From: CAWEQW01 sp963811365
Lineage (GTDB): Bacteria; Actinomycetota; Actinomycetes; Propionibacteriales; Nocardioidaceae
Reading direction: 5' to 3'
NCBI GenBank assembly: GCA_963811365.1
Contig: CAWEQW010000008.1
Coordinates: 1,160,126-1,224,125, forward strand
Length of the DNA stretch: 64,000 bases
The translations under genes were made by a program, and so were the position numbers. The notes beneath the pieces are model-generated. The model was not told the DNA's origin, did not search any database, and saw only the letters and a program-made list of their open reading frames with translations. Position 1 is the first letter of the stretch, and each line of letters begins with the position of its first letter. Below, piece after piece: positions 44,900-54,609 of this stretch.

Positions 44900-46507
44900 T
44901 CAGCCGATCGAGACGGTGCGTCGCAGCGTCACGCCGTCGAGCACGTCGGTGGTGCGGAACCGGATCCGGAAGCTCGACGCCCCGGACCGAAGGCCCGTGA
45001 GCCGGGCCATGGCCACGCCGTTCTTCACCGGGACCACGGTGAGGAGCCTGCCGCGGGCGCGGACCCCGACCGCACCGGACACCGCGCTGACGCCGCGAGC
45101 GCTGACCGCGACCGTGAGCTTGAGCCGGCCGGTGCCGGGCTCGGCGGTGACCCTCACGCGAGGAGTCGCCCGCACCCGCCAGGTCCGCGCAGTGCGCAGC
45201 CGCACGCTGGTGTAGCCGGGCCGGTCCATCACGACGCGGGCGGCGATGCGCGAGCCGAGATCGGCGTCCGTGGTCCGATACGTCGTACCGGTGGCGCCGG
45301 GCACCGGAACCCCGGCGCGCAGCCACTGGACACGGGCGGCGGCCGCGGGCCGGGTCTCGGGCTCCGTCAACGTCAGCGTCCGTCCAGGACTGGTCGCCCC
45401 GCTGACCGAGGGCGGCGAGACGACCCTGAGCGTCCCCCGCGCGACCGGACCCGCCGGCGCCGAGACCGCGCGGACGCTGGAGTAGCCCGTCTTCACGGCC
45501 CGCACCGCGACCGTCACGGTCCTCCCGACCAGCGACGGGTGCATCCGCAGCGTCGGCGAGGTCGCGCCGGAGATCCGGCTGCCGTCGGCCCGCCACTGGT
45601 AGGCGAGCCGGTCGGGCGCCGGATACCACCGTCCGGGCCTCGCGGCCAGGGTCGCGTCCACGGTCGCGTCACCGGAGACCCGGGGCGCCACCACGTTGCT
45701 GAGCTCGCCGGGCAGCACGGCAGCCGTGGGGGCCGAGGTGACCGAGGCGTTCGGGTACCCCAGCTTCCTGGCGGTCACCCGCACCGTGATGGTGGCGTCC
45801 TGCTGCGCCCGGGCCAGCACCAGCGTCGGCGACGTGGCCCCGGCGATGTTCGTGCCGTTGGCCCGCCACTGGTAGCCGAGCGTCGAGGCGGCGGGGTGCC
45901 ACACCCCGGCCGAGGCCGTCAGCGTGGACCCCACCTTCGCGGTCCCGCTGATCGCGGGCGGCGTGCTGTCGACCAGCCTGGCGTCGTTGAAGTGGATGAA
46001 CCCGCTGGGCCAGCCGCTGCCCGAGCGGGTGATCCGCGCCCAGGAGAACGTCCCGCCCCAGCTGTCCTGCGACACGATGATCTCGTTGCTGGAGACCACC
46101 CGCTCCACGTACGCGACGTGGCCGGCGCTGCCGGCCGGAGAGACGTAGGCCTTCCACCAGGCGACGGCTCCCACGGTCGGGGTGCCGTTCGTGAGGGCGG
46201 GCACCGCTGTCCCCCAGTTGGTGGCGTTCCCGTCGCCGGACCAGGGCCTGACGTTCGGCAGCCCGCTGCGGACCATCCGGTAGGCCGCGTAGTTCGTGCA
46301 GTTGTGTCCGGCGTACATCCGCCAGTACATGACCGAGTTGGCGCCGGCGTAGCCGCTGGCCGACATTCCTGCAGCGGAGCAGGAGGCATAGCCGCTGCAC
46401 AGGTAGGTGGTGGACGCGGAGGCCGGCCCTGGTCCGACACCGGCTCCGAGGAGGCCTCCCACCATCCCCAGAAGCACAATACCGACCAAACGGGCGAATC
46501 GAGTCAC
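44900..46507 (-). CDS. Secreted CHAP-domain hydrolase with Ig-like repeats
   Basis: 535 residues from GTG 46507. A signal peptide (to about residue 32) is followed by a CHAP amidase/endopeptidase domain (33-175) with catalytic Cys70 in 'GHNCTNYAAYRM' and His130 in 'GHVAYVE'. Four Ig-like/beta-sandwich repeats follow, two of them nearly alike ('LGYQWRANGTNIAGATSPTL' and 'LAYQWRADGSRISGATSPTL'). A peptidoglycan-cleaving role outside the membrane is likely. Confidence 0.9.
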   Translation of the reverse strand: MTRFARLVGIVLLGMVGGLLGAGVGPGPASASTTYLCSGYASCSAAGMSASGYAGANSVMYWRMYAGHNCTNYAAYRMVRSGLPNVRPWSGDGNATNWGTAVPALTNGTPTVGAVAWWKAYVSPAGSAGHVAYVERVVSSNEIIVSQDSWGGTFSWARITRSGSGWPSGFIHFNDARLVDSTPPAISGTAKVGSTLTASAGVWHPAASTLGYQWRANGTNIAGATSPTLVLARAQQDATITVRVTARKLGYPNASVTSAPTAAVLPGELSNVVAPRVSGDATVDATLAARPGRWYPAPDRLAYQWRADGSRISGATSPTLRMHPSLVGRTVTVAVRAVKTGYSSVRAVSAPAGPVARGTLRVVSPPSVSGATSPGRTLTLTEPETRPAAAARVQWLRAGVPVPGATGTTYRTTDADLGSRIAARVVMDRPGYTSVRLRTARTWRVRATPRVRVTAEPGTGRLKLTVAVSARGVSAVSGAVGVRARGRLLTVVPVKNGVAMARLTGLRSGASSFRIRFRTTDVLDGVTLRRTVSIG

Positions 46508-46613
46508 ACCTGCGAGTGTAGGGAAAGGAGAGGCTCCTGGGAACAGGAATGTATCAAAGTCAAGCCGACACGCCGTCGTCCGAGCGGGACGCAGCCTCCG
46601 CTAGGGTCGCCTC

Positions 46614-46973
46614 GTGTCCGCACGAAGGCGATGGCCCGGATGGGTGTACGGCTCCGGTGACGAGCCCGACGCCCGGTTCAGCTTCGCCAACGAGCGCACC
46701 TTCCTGGCCTGGATCAGGACGGCGCTCGCCCTGCTCGCCGGAGGCGTCGCCATCGACGCGCTGGACCTCGGCATCTCCACCGGCATGCAGCGGACCCTCG
46801 CCCTCATCATGGTGCTGCTCGGGATGCTCTGCGCGGCGGCCTCGTGGCTCCGCTGGGCGCAGGCCGAGCGGGCCCTGCGCCGCGGTACACCGCTTCCGTC
46901 CTCGTGGTTCATCGCCGTGCTCACCGCAGGCGTGCTCGTGGTCGCCGTGATCCTGCTCGTGGTGGGCAGGTGA
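46614..46973 (+). CDS. YidH/DUF202 membrane protein
   Basis: 119 residues from GTG 46614. 'FANERTFLAWIRTALALLAG' is the DUF202 signature, followed by three membrane helices. It is coupled (GTGA overlap) to a second DUF202 gene. Paired DUF202 genes are common in actinobacteria; function unknown. Confidence 0.88.
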   Translation: MSARRRWPGWVYGSGDEPDARFSFANERTFLAWIRTALALLAGGVAIDALDLGISTGMQRTLALIMVLLGMLCAAASWLRWAQAERALRRGTPLPSSWFIAVLTAGVLVVAVILLVVGR

Positions 46974-47296
46974 GCGGACCTGCGGTCCGGGCCGAGCCCG
47001 GAGCGGCCAACGAGCGCACGGCTCTCGCCTGGCAGCGTACGGCGCTGAGCCTGGTGGCCGGATCGGCGGTGCTGACCCGCCTGACGTTTCCGGTGCTCGG
47101 ACCGGTCTCGCTGGTGAGCCTGGTGGTGGGCCTGCCGCTCGGAGCCTGGGTGCTGGTGGAGAGCCGGGGGCGCTACCGGCACAGCACCGGCGTCTCCCCC
47201 CGGTCGCACACCCGCAGCGGGCGGGCCGCCGTCGCGCTGACCGTCGGCACCCTCGCGCTCGCGGTCACCGAGCTGCTGGCGCTGCTGACCCGTTGA
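46970..47296 (+). CDS. DUF202 membrane protein
   Basis: 108 residues from GTG 46970. 'AANERTALAWQRTALSLVAG' marks DUF202; three helices. It probably forms a complex with the preceding homologue. The 286 bases after it (47297-47582) show no gene. Confidence 0.88.
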   Translation: MSGPAVRAEPGAANERTALAWQRTALSLVAGSAVLTRLTFPVLGPVSLVSLVVGLPLGAWVLVESRGRYRHSTGVSPRSHTRSGRAAVALTVGTLALAVTELLALLTR

Positions 47297-47582
47297 CGCG
47301 GGCCGTTCGAGGCCCGGGCGACGTCACGGGTTCATCGGCCGTCTGGTCCCCCGGGTGGAGCGGTCGCTCGCGACCTCGCAGCGCAGAGGGAGGCAGCGCA
47401 CCCGGCACGCGACCCGCCGGCACCTTCCCCCGGGTGAGATGGCCCGGAAGGTGAGGCGCCGCCCTCATCAGCGGTGGTTCGCTCTAATCGGGGTGCCGGG
47501 TGCGCGCCCGATGCGGGAGGCGGCAGGCGCCCAGAGGACGGATGGGCCATCGCCTGGTGGCCGGGAGAAGAGGAGCAGCACA

Positions 47583-47984
47583 ATGACAGAGCTCAAGGTT
47601 CGCAGCGACGCCGCGATCGGCTGGACCATCTTCGCAGCATTCATGATGATGATCATCGGCTCGTTCCACTTGATCGCGGGCCTTGCTGGTCTCATCGGGG
47701 ACAACCTGTACGCCAAGACCCCGAACTACCTCTTCCAGTTCGACACCACGACCTGGGGCTGGATCCACCTGATCGGCGGCACGGTCGTCATCGCCGCCGG
47801 CATCGGGCTGTTCAACGGCGCGGTCTGGGCCCGGACCGTCGGCGTCATCGTCGCCGCCGTCAGCGCGCTGGCCACGTTCGCGTGGATGCCGGCCTATCCC
47901 GTCTGGGCCATCACCATCCTCGCCATCGACATCGCCGTGATCTGGGCGCTGACCGCCCATGGACGTGACATCACGATGGAGTGA
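47583..47984 (+). CDS. DUF7144-type four-helix membrane protein
   Basis: 133 residues behind AGAGGAG. Four membrane helices with 'NYLFQFDTTTWGWIHLIGG' in the first outer loop, the recognisable core of a widespread actinobacterial membrane protein family (DUF7144). Function unknown. Confidence 0.85.
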   Translation: MTELKVRSDAAIGWTIFAAFMMMIIGSFHLIAGLAGLIGDNLYAKTPNYLFQFDTTTWGWIHLIGGTVVIAAGIGLFNGAVWARTVGVIVAAVSALATFAWMPAYPVWAITILAIDIAVIWALTAHGRDITME

Positions 47985-48557
47985 ACGCGGGGCGTCACAG
48001 AAGGTCGACACTTCGCGCCCAGGTGATCGCCCGTCACGGCTGCTCAACGTCGAGCCGGGTGTAGGTCGACTTGGGTGCGAGCGGATGGTGTTGAAGGACA
48101 AAAGAGCTCGCCGGCGATGTCGCGCTTGGAGAGTCTTGAGACAGTGGCGCGAGCACGTCGAGCTCCCGTCGGTGAGGTTGGCTACCCGCCGAGACGATGG
48201 CGTCGCGCAAGGTCGCGCAGCCGAATCTGGAGCGCACCGGCCGATCCGCACCGGGACGGCCCGGTTGGTCACGACCGCCAGCCCGAGCGCTGCGTCGCCA
48301 GGAGATCCCCTTCGCGACAACTGCCGGTATCTGGCGCGGACGCTCGCGGAGGGACGGCGGGCTCGCGTACGTCCTCGGCCGAGGCGACGGGCGCACCCCG
48401 ACGCCTGACGCGAGCGTCCTCATGCGCCGAGTCTCACCGGCCATCGGGCGGCGGGCATCGCCCGTCGCCCACGTTCACCGAGCTAGGGAAGGAGGCACCT
48501 CCACGTCGCGAGGTGGGGCGGACGGCCGGACGGCGCTCTGCTCCGACCTTCAAGCCT
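47985..48557. other. 573-base stretch without a recognisable gene
   Basis: Frames here are open by base composition, but none has a ribosome site plus family-like sequence. No terminator-like hairpin or repeat stands out. It may hold a decayed gene. Confidence 0.5.
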
Positions 48558-49976
48558 CTAGGCTGCGGCGCCGAGGGGGGTGGTGCCGGTGGCGTCGACG
48601 CGGTAGCGGGTGTGGTGGGGTGAGGTCCAGATGTAGACGCCGTGTTCGGGTTGGTCGAGGTGCCAGTGGCCGTGGGTCTTGAGGCGGTGGTGGCGGCGGC
48701 AGAGCGGGCCGAGGTTGTCTGCGCGGGTCTGGCCGGGCGGCCCACCGGTGTCGGGGGCCAGGTAGGGGATGGTGTGGTCGAGGTCGCTGGTGCGGGAGGG
48801 GTGGTTGCACCAGGGGAACACGCAGTAGGGCAGTGTGGTGATCACGGCCTCGCGGAGCCGGTCGGGGATCTCGTAGCAGTCGGCGGCGACCGTGGTGGCA
48901 TCGGTGTGCAGCACCGGTCGCACGGTGAAGCTGCGGTGCCCGACCCAGCGGCGGACCGTCTGGACGGTGACCACGCCGAGGTTCTCGACCCGGGCGGGTC
49001 CCTCGCCGGTGGCCAGTGCGGCCTCGGACAGGTGCACGTAGACCAGCACCGACCCCACACCCCGACTCACACCCCGGCCCGTGCTCCCGGTCCGGGTCGG
49101 TGGGGCCGCCTCGCCGTCGTGGGTGGTGTCGGTGTGGTGTCGGGTGGCGGTGCGTAGGTCGAGGGCCTGCTGGGGGTCGGCGAGGATCCCCACCGCGCGG
49201 GCCCGGCGGACCTGCCAGGACTGCGCAGCACGCTGAGCGTCGCCGCCCGGGCGATCCCCCGGGTCACGGTCCGGGTCAGCTGCCGGGTCACGGTCTGGGT
49301 GGTGGCCGGTGCCGAGGAGGCCGGCGATCTCGGCGACCGCGGTCTCGAAGGCGGCGGCGTCGGTGGGGTCGAGGTCGAGGTCGAGATGCACCACCCCGTG
49401 GTCGTGGCCACGGCGGACCCGCACTCCCCGAGACTCCGCGGCCGCGGCGGCGTCGCGGGCCGCCCGGTCCGGGTCGAACCGGACGATCGCCGCGGCCACC
49501 AGCTGCTGGGCCCGGTAGCTGGTCATCGACCCGGCCAGCTGCGCGACCTGGGCATCGACGTAGTCCGCGGCCCGCGCCGAGAGGGTCATCGTCTGGTGCG
49601 CCAGCAGCCGGGCCCGCCACACCGGCAGCTGCCCGGCACCCACCCGGGCCCAGGTCCGCGGCAGCCGGTGCCGCAGCTCCAGCGCGTCGCCGACCAGCGC
49701 GGCCGCGGCCGCGGTGGTGATCCCCAGCACGGCGCCGAGCTCGGCGGGCGCGAACTCCGCGACCTGCGGGGCGCCCTCCCCGGCCAACGGCACCAGCCGC
49801 TGCATCCCCGGCACCATCGTGCCGGCCGGGACACCGTCGAGCACCGGATGCAGGTCCGCCAGCCGCGCGGCGACCTGCAACAACCGGGCCTCCGCGGCCT
49901 CGGCGAGCCGACGACACGCCGCCGCCTCCGCCAACGCCCCCACGGCGTCCAGATCCCCCACCACAGCCTCGAACAT
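48558..49976 (-). CDS. HNH endonuclease of the DUF222 (13E12 repeat) family
   Basis: 472 residues from ATG 49976. An N-terminal DUF222 helical region (residues 1-300: 'ARLLAHQTMTLSARAADYVD') and a C-terminal HNH nuclease ('CVFPWCNHPSRTSDLDHTIP', 'NLGPLCRRHHRLKTHG') match the multi-copy 13E12-type proteins of mycobacteria and nocardioids. Often near mobile DNA; actual function uncertain. The frame is open far upstream of the chosen ATG but with no family sequence. Confidence 0.9.
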   Translation of the reverse strand: MFEAVVGDLDAVGALAEAAACRRLAEAAEARLLQVAARLADLHPVLDGVPAGTMVPGMQRLVPLAGEGAPQVAEFAPAELGAVLGITTAAAAALVGDALELRHRLPRTWARVGAGQLPVWRARLLAHQTMTLSARAADYVDAQVAQLAGSMTSYRAQQLVAAAIVRFDPDRAARDAAAAAESRGVRVRRGHDHGVVHLDLDLDPTDAAAFETAVAEIAGLLGTGHHPDRDPAADPDRDPGDRPGGDAQRAAQSWQVRRARAVGILADPQQALDLRTATRHHTDTTHDGEAAPPTRTGSTGRGVSRGVGSVLVYVHLSEAALATGEGPARVENLGVVTVQTVRRWVGHRSFTVRPVLHTDATTVAADCYEIPDRLREAVITTLPYCVFPWCNHPSRTSDLDHTIPYLAPDTGGPPGQTRADNLGPLCRRHHRLKTHGHWHLDQPEHGVYIWTSPHHTRYRVDATGTTPLGAAA

Positions 49977-50156
49977 GTGTTCGACCCTACCCGCCGCCAC
50001 CGACACTCCGCAGCCCCCCAAACCACCGCTGTGCACAACCCGCGAGGACGAGGCGGGCCGGCGACGTACCCGGTCGAGTCGAGAGACACGGACAACCGAC
50101 CGCCTGGCGCGTCGAGTCGCCACGGCTGCGACGGACCCCATGCCAGACTCGGACTC

Positions 50157-50510
50157 GTGGCAGCACCCGACATCGACAGCTACCTCGCCGGGCTGGACGA
50201 GGTGAGCCGAGACGCCCTCCAGCGGCTGCGTCGGAGGATCCTCGAGGAGGTGCCCGACGCCGAGGAGTGCATCTCCTACGGCATGCCGGCGTTCAAGCTT
50301 CACGGCAAGACCGTGGCCGGCTTCGCGGCGTTCAAGAACCACCTCAGCTACCTGCCGCACAGTGGCTCGGTCCTGGGCGCGCTGTCCACCGACCTGACCG
50401 GGTACGAGATGACCAAGGGCTCGCTGCACTTCCCGGTCGACGAGCCGCTGCCGGCGAGCCTGGTCCACGACCTCGTCACGACGCGGATGCGCGAGTTGGG
50501 CTTCCTCTAG
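50157..50510 (+). CDS. DUF1801/YdhG-like protein
   Basis: 117 residues from GTG 50157. 'DAEECISYGMPAFKLHGKTV' and 'KGSLHFPVDEPLPASLVHDL' match the DUF1801 family (iron-chaperone frataxin-like fold). Single gene; function in bacteria unclear. Confidence 0.88.
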   Translation: MAAPDIDSYLAGLDEVSRDALQRLRRRILEEVPDAEECISYGMPAFKLHGKTVAGFAAFKNHLSYLPHSGSVLGALSTDLTGYEMTKGSLHFPVDEPLPASLVHDLVTTRMRELGFL

Positions 50511-50530
50511 ATCACAGCGACACCCTGTTC

Positions 50531-51562
50531 TCAGTCCAGGATGGCGCCGACCTCGGACGAGGCGTAGAACGGCGCCAGCTGCGCCCGCACCGCATGTTCG
50601 AGGTCGCCGGACTCCCGGAGTGCGTCGAGGACCGAGGGTGCGATCCGGACCAGGTCGGCGACCAGGTCCTCGCGGCTGAGGTCGAGCTGGTCGAGGAGCT
50701 CAGTGGGGGTGTAGCCGCCGAACTGCTCGAAGAAGCCGTCGACGATCGCCTCCCCGAGATGTGCCGCGTGCTCCTTGGCGGCCGTCGTGATCACCAGGTC
50801 GTGGAAGGCGTCGACCACCCCGGAGATCTGCGAGCGCGCCTCGTGGTCGCTCACACCAGTGACCGGTTCCCGGGCCATCAGGTCCCAGACCTGCAGCGCG
50901 GCCTCACGGGTCGTGGGGTCCTGCATGGTCTCGATGAGGATGCGGTTCAGGCGACGTACGGCGAACGTGCCGCCCTTGCCGACAGTGTCGCCGATCAGGC
51001 CCTCGAATTGCTTGTCGGCGGCGCCCATCATCCTGGACGCCGTACTCGTCCCGAAGGACATGAGCGAGCCGAGCCCAGGCACCCTGTCGGCGACCGCCCT
51101 GTTGGCCTGCAGCACCTCACCGACGACACGGCCCATGAAGCGCGATGCCACCGTGCCCACCAGCGGACTGTCCGTCAGACGCTCCAGGACGCGTTCGAGC
51201 AGAGGTCTCGTCGCCAGCAGCTCGTCGAGGAGGGCCTCGACGCGGTCCCGCTCGACGAGCTCCCCGAGCACGTACGTCTCGGCGGGCCCGCCGTACACCA
51301 CCTCGGTCGTGAGCTCGACGATCCCGCTGAGTGCGGCACTTCCCGGCACGGTGGCGAGCGCCCGGGACACGATGTCCTTGATCACCGACCGGTCGGCCAG
51401 GTCCGCGATCTGGTGCTGACCCACCGCCGCCAGCGCGTCGTCGACGAGCAGGGCGACGGTGGCCGCGAGCCGGTCTCCGCTCAGCCGGTCCAGGTGGTAG
51501 GCGACCTGCGCGTCGAGCAGCTGCTGGGCGACGGAGCCTGCTCGGGGATCGCTGGTGGACAC
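50531..51562 (-). CDS. Conserved actinobacterial protein of unknown function
   Basis: 343 residues from GTG 51562 ('VSTSDPRAGSVAQQLLDAQV'). The protein is almost all helical with repeated Leu/Val patterns; 'LTDSPLVGTVASRFMGRVVG' and 'ADKQFEGLIGDTVGKGG' recall a long uncharacterised protein of mycobacteria and rhodococci. No catalytic motif or membrane helix is clear. It stands beside a decayed antitoxin fragment. Confidence 0.75.
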   Translation of the reverse strand: MSTSDPRAGSVAQQLLDAQVAYHLDRLSGDRLAATVALLVDDALAAVGQHQIADLADRSVIKDIVSRALATVPGSAALSGIVELTTEVVYGGPAETYVLGELVERDRVEALLDELLATRPLLERVLERLTDSPLVGTVASRFMGRVVGEVLQANRAVADRVPGLGSLMSFGTSTASRMMGAADKQFEGLIGDTVGKGGTFAVRRLNRILIETMQDPTTREAALQVWDLMAREPVTGVSDHEARSQISGVVDAFHDLVITTAAKEHAAHLGEAIVDGFFEQFGGYTPTELLDQLDLSREDLVADLVRIAPSVLDALRESGDLEHAVRAQLAPFYASSEVGAILD

Positions 51563-51602
51563 GAGACGACGGTACGCGACGGCTGTCGGGGTCGGGAGGC
51601 GG

Positions 51603-51746
51603 TCACGCGGTGCGGAGGACGACGACGGGCCCAAGGCGCGCGCGACCTTGATGATCGCGGCGAAGCTGGCCGTCTGCCGAGAGCGCCTTGGACAGCCCCT
51701 CACGACTCATCCGGACCAGCCGCGCGAGCTCGCTGAGGTTGCCCGA
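51603..51746 (-). pseudogene. Fragment of a HigA-like addiction-module antitoxin
   Basis: 'SGNLSELARLVRMSREGLSK' followed by 'ALSADG' is the helix-turn-helix of the chromosomal addiction-module antidote family. The next part continues in another frame ('ASFAAIIKVARALG') and the end 'VVVLRTA' is back in the first frame, so two indels have scrambled it. No toxin gene is nearby. Confidence 0.6.
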
Positions 51747-51846
51747 GCGCGGCGAGTCAGGCCTGTCATGGCGAAGAAGTGCGGCGGCACCGCGGGGGCG
51801 CCGTGCCACACTCCGTGCATGCCTTCCCCACGGCCGCGGCGCTGAG

Positions 51847-52725
51847 ATGGGCCGCCTCTACCGGACCCCGGCCGCGGAGCGACAGGTCCGCACCTGGTGC
51901 AAGAGCCGGCTGGACGGCTGGTCAGTGCCGCACCGCACGCTTGTCGTGCCCACACGGGTCGGCGACATCCACCTGACCGAGGTCGGCGCGGGCCCCGTCA
52001 CCTGTCTGTACCTGCCGGGCACCAGCTTCTGCACCGCGACGAGTATGCCGGTGCTGGGCGTGCTTGCCGAGCGTCACCGGGTCGTTGCCGCAGACCTGCC
52101 CGGCCAGCCCGGCCTCAGCACCTCTCGCCGGCCCGCGACCCGGGCCGCCGGCGACGCCGGCTGGCTGGCTGACGTGGTCGCCGCGCTCCGCGAGCCCTCG
52201 GCCGACACTCCGATCCTGGTGGTCGGCCACTCGCGCGGCGCCGTCGTGGCGCTGCAGGCAGAGCCCGAGGAGGTCGACGGGCTGGTCCTGCTCAGCCCCG
52301 CCGGGCTTGTGCCCGTCCGTGTGACCGCCCGCCTGCTCGGCGCGACGCTGCCGTGGCTGGCCCGGCCGACCGCCGCTCGGTCGGCGCGACTGCTCGAGCT
52401 GATGAGCGGCCCCGGCTCCGCAGCCGACGCCGACCTGGTGGACTGGATGACGCTGGTGGCCCGTGGCACGCGCGCCACGGGAGCGCCCGGTCCGCTTCCG
52501 GAGGTCCTCGTGCACCGCTGGCAGGGCCGTCCGGTGCGGGTGGTGTCCGGCGCGCACGACTGCTTCTTCCCGCTCGACCGGCTCACTGGACCCGTCCGGC
52601 GGCTGCTCGAGGTCGACCTCGAGGTGGTGCCTGGTGCGGGTCATCTGGTCACGGAGGAGCGGCCCGACGCGGTGGCGGCCGCAGTGGCCGCCACCGCGGC
52701 CGACGTGGCGACGCGTCGGTGCTGA
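51847..52725 (+). CDS. Alpha/beta hydrolase fold protein
   Basis: 292 residues. Oxyanion region 'LYLPGTSFCTATSMPVLGVL', nucleophile elbow 'VVGHSRGAVVAL' with Ser, acid 'VSGAHDCFFPL' with Asp, and 'PGAGHLVTEERP' with His. Substrate unknown. No clear ribosome site at ATG 51847. Confidence 0.85.
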   Translation: MGRLYRTPAAERQVRTWCKSRLDGWSVPHRTLVVPTRVGDIHLTEVGAGPVTCLYLPGTSFCTATSMPVLGVLAERHRVVAADLPGQPGLSTSRRPATRAAGDAGWLADVVAALREPSADTPILVVGHSRGAVVALQAEPEEVDGLVLLSPAGLVPVRVTARLLGATLPWLARPTAARSARLLELMSGPGSAADADLVDWMTLVARGTRATGAPGPLPEVLVHRWQGRPVRVVSGAHDCFFPLDRLTGPVRRLLEVDLEVVPGAGHLVTEERPDAVAAAVAATAADVATRRC

Positions 52726-52739
52726 CCGGGCGGCGGGTG

Positions 52740-52952
52740 TCATCGGTCGCTGACCGCCTGCGGCGGGCGCACCCGTGCCGTGTGGAGAGCTGCCACGAGG
52801 CGGCGACCGAGCCGGCGCCGTCGGTCGCGACCGATGAGAGCGCGCTGCCGACGGGCCTCCTGGCGGGCGCGGCGACGGGGGTCGCCGAGCATGCGTGCGA
52901 GGTTCCTCTCGCGTTCCTGTGCGAGGTCGAGCATGAGGTAGGGGTGGCACAT
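52740..52952 (-). CDS. Small basic protein, unknown
   Basis: 70 residues from ATG 52952, which has GGAGG seven bases upstream. 'MCHPYLMLDLAQERERNLAR' followed by an Arg-rich helix resembles short conserved actinobacterial proteins of unknown role. Convergent with the hydrolase gene. Confidence 0.65.
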   Translation of the reverse strand: MCHPYLMLDLAQERERNLARMLGDPRRRARQEARRQRALIGRDRRRRLGRRLVAALHTARVRPPQAVSDR

Positions 52953-53067
52953 GGTGGCCTCCGTTGGAGTAGGTGCTCCCACGGTGGTCCGGCACCCGTC
53001 CCGCGGCCTTCCCCGCCCTTCCCCGCCAGCTCAGTCGTGGCCTGCTGCTCCATCGCGGGCCGCCCGC

Positions 53068-54030
53068 TCAAGGGCGGCCCGGCTCCGCATGGGTCGGGGC
53101 CTCCTCGTCCGACAGCGCGAGCTGCACCGCCTCGTCGAGGGAGAGCTGCGCGCCCTCCGACAGCAGCTCGGCGTAGCGGGCCTGTCCCAGCGCCGCTCGC
53201 AGGCCCGCGGTGACCCGCTCGTGCTCGCAGAGGTCGGCCGGTTGACGGGCGACCTCCAGCGTGCGTAGCGCGGCGTCCGACGCCCCGACCAGCAGTGCAC
53301 CGATGTCCTCGAGACGGTCGGCGAGGTAGTGGGCGTGCCGGCGCTCCACCTCGACCCGGTCCGGTCCTGAGAGCAGCTGCCGGGCGCGTTCCCTCAGCAG
53401 TGCCAGCTGCCCGAAACGCGGCTGTCCTCGGGCCCCGACCACGCGGCGCACGAGGCTCTGGTCGACGAGCCGGCTGAACCCGTCCAGAACGTCGTGGGTC
53501 CCGTCCGCGCACACGGACTCGACCGCGTCGAGGGACACCGGCGCGGTGAAGACCCCGAGGCGGGCGAAGAGTCGCCGCTCGGGCGGCCCCAGGAGCTGGA
53601 GGCTCCAGTCGATGGTCGCGGGGACGGTCGCCTGCCGCGCCGGCAGGTCACGTGCGGCGCCGGCGGGGGATCCGAGCCGCGCGCCGAGACGGCTGCGCAG
53701 CAGGGAGGGCGGCAGGGTCCGGATGTGACCGGCTGCCAGCTCGAGTGCGAGGGGCACCCCGTCCACGCTGCGGCAGATGGTCACCACGTCCTCGCGGTGG
53801 GTCTCGAGGTCGAACGTCGGGTCCAGCCACTTGGCCACCTGTGTGAACAGTGCGACGGCGGCTGCCGGGGCCGCACGCCCTGCCTCCTCGACGGGCAGCG
53901 GTGCGACGTCGACGATGTGCTCACCCTCGACGTGCAGGCGGGCATGCCGCGGCTGCCGGCTGCGGCAGCCGCCGCTCCGGCCGAGGTGGACGGCCGTCGC
54001 CACGTCCGGTACGTGCTGATCAGTCCGGGT
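53068..54030 (-). pseudogene. Relic of an ATPase-domain (AfsR/LuxR-type) transcription regulator
   Basis: The frame reads 'LHVEGEHIVDVAPLPVEEAG', 'SVDGVPLALELAAGHIRTLP' and 'ATIDWSLQLLGPPERRLFAR', which belong to the NB-ARC-like ATPase region of large regulators such as AfsR/LAL proteins, and ends 'EGAQLSLDEAVQLALSDEE', their usual C-terminus. The P-loop part upstream (to about 54280) and most of the TPR region between are missing or out of frame. The normal length is 700-1100 residues, so this is a deleted remnant. Confidence 0.65.
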
Positions 54031-54282
54031 CTCGCCGAGGTCCGGCGGACCGGTTCGGCGACCGGCGCACCGCCGCGACCCCGTGGCACCCAGCAATCCC
54101 CCGACCACAGGATCGCGACCTGGGGCCAGTGGTGACCCTCGCACTCGCGGGGCGGCAGGCGAGCGCTCGATTGCCTGAGCACAGCACGCCTCGCAGGCAG
54201 CCTGGGCGGGCTGCCCGAAGCCACCGGGGGCTCCCGGACTGGCCCAGGCCGCTGGCCGCAGTACCCACGCCTGCCGTCCGCT

Positions 54283-54609
54283 TCACAGCAACGCGCTCAC
54301 CTCGGTGACGACAGCGAACGTCGCCAGTCCGCAGAGCGCGACGCGGCCCATGGACCAGCCGCGCAGGGCCGCGGCCGCGCCGACCGCGAGGCCAGCCCAC
54401 GTGCCGACGCCCGGTGCCGTGTGCGCGGTCCCGTCCGAGACGTGCAGGAGCATCCCGCCGAGCAGGGCGGCCAGCATCGCCTGAACGGCATGGCCGAGCC
54501 GACGTTCCGCGCGTGCCGAGAGGCGCACGTGCTCGAGCAGCAGGAACGGCATCACACGCAGGACGTAGCTGCCGAGGCCGACCAGCAGAACCGCCACCGC
54601 GAGTTTCAT
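54283..54609 (-). CDS. azlD: AzlD family branched-chain amino acid export subunit
   Basis: 108 residues, three to four membrane helices, with 'GLGSYVLRVMPFLLLEHVRL' and 'MLAALLGGMLLHV' typical of AzlD. AzlD works with AzlC to export branched-chain amino acids. ATGA overlap with azlC. Confidence 0.88.
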   Translation of the reverse strand: MKLAVAVLLVGLGSYVLRVMPFLLLEHVRLSARAERRLGHAVQAMLAALLGGMLLHVSDGTAHTAPGVGTWAGLAVGAAAALRGWSMGRVALCGLATFAVVTEVSALL

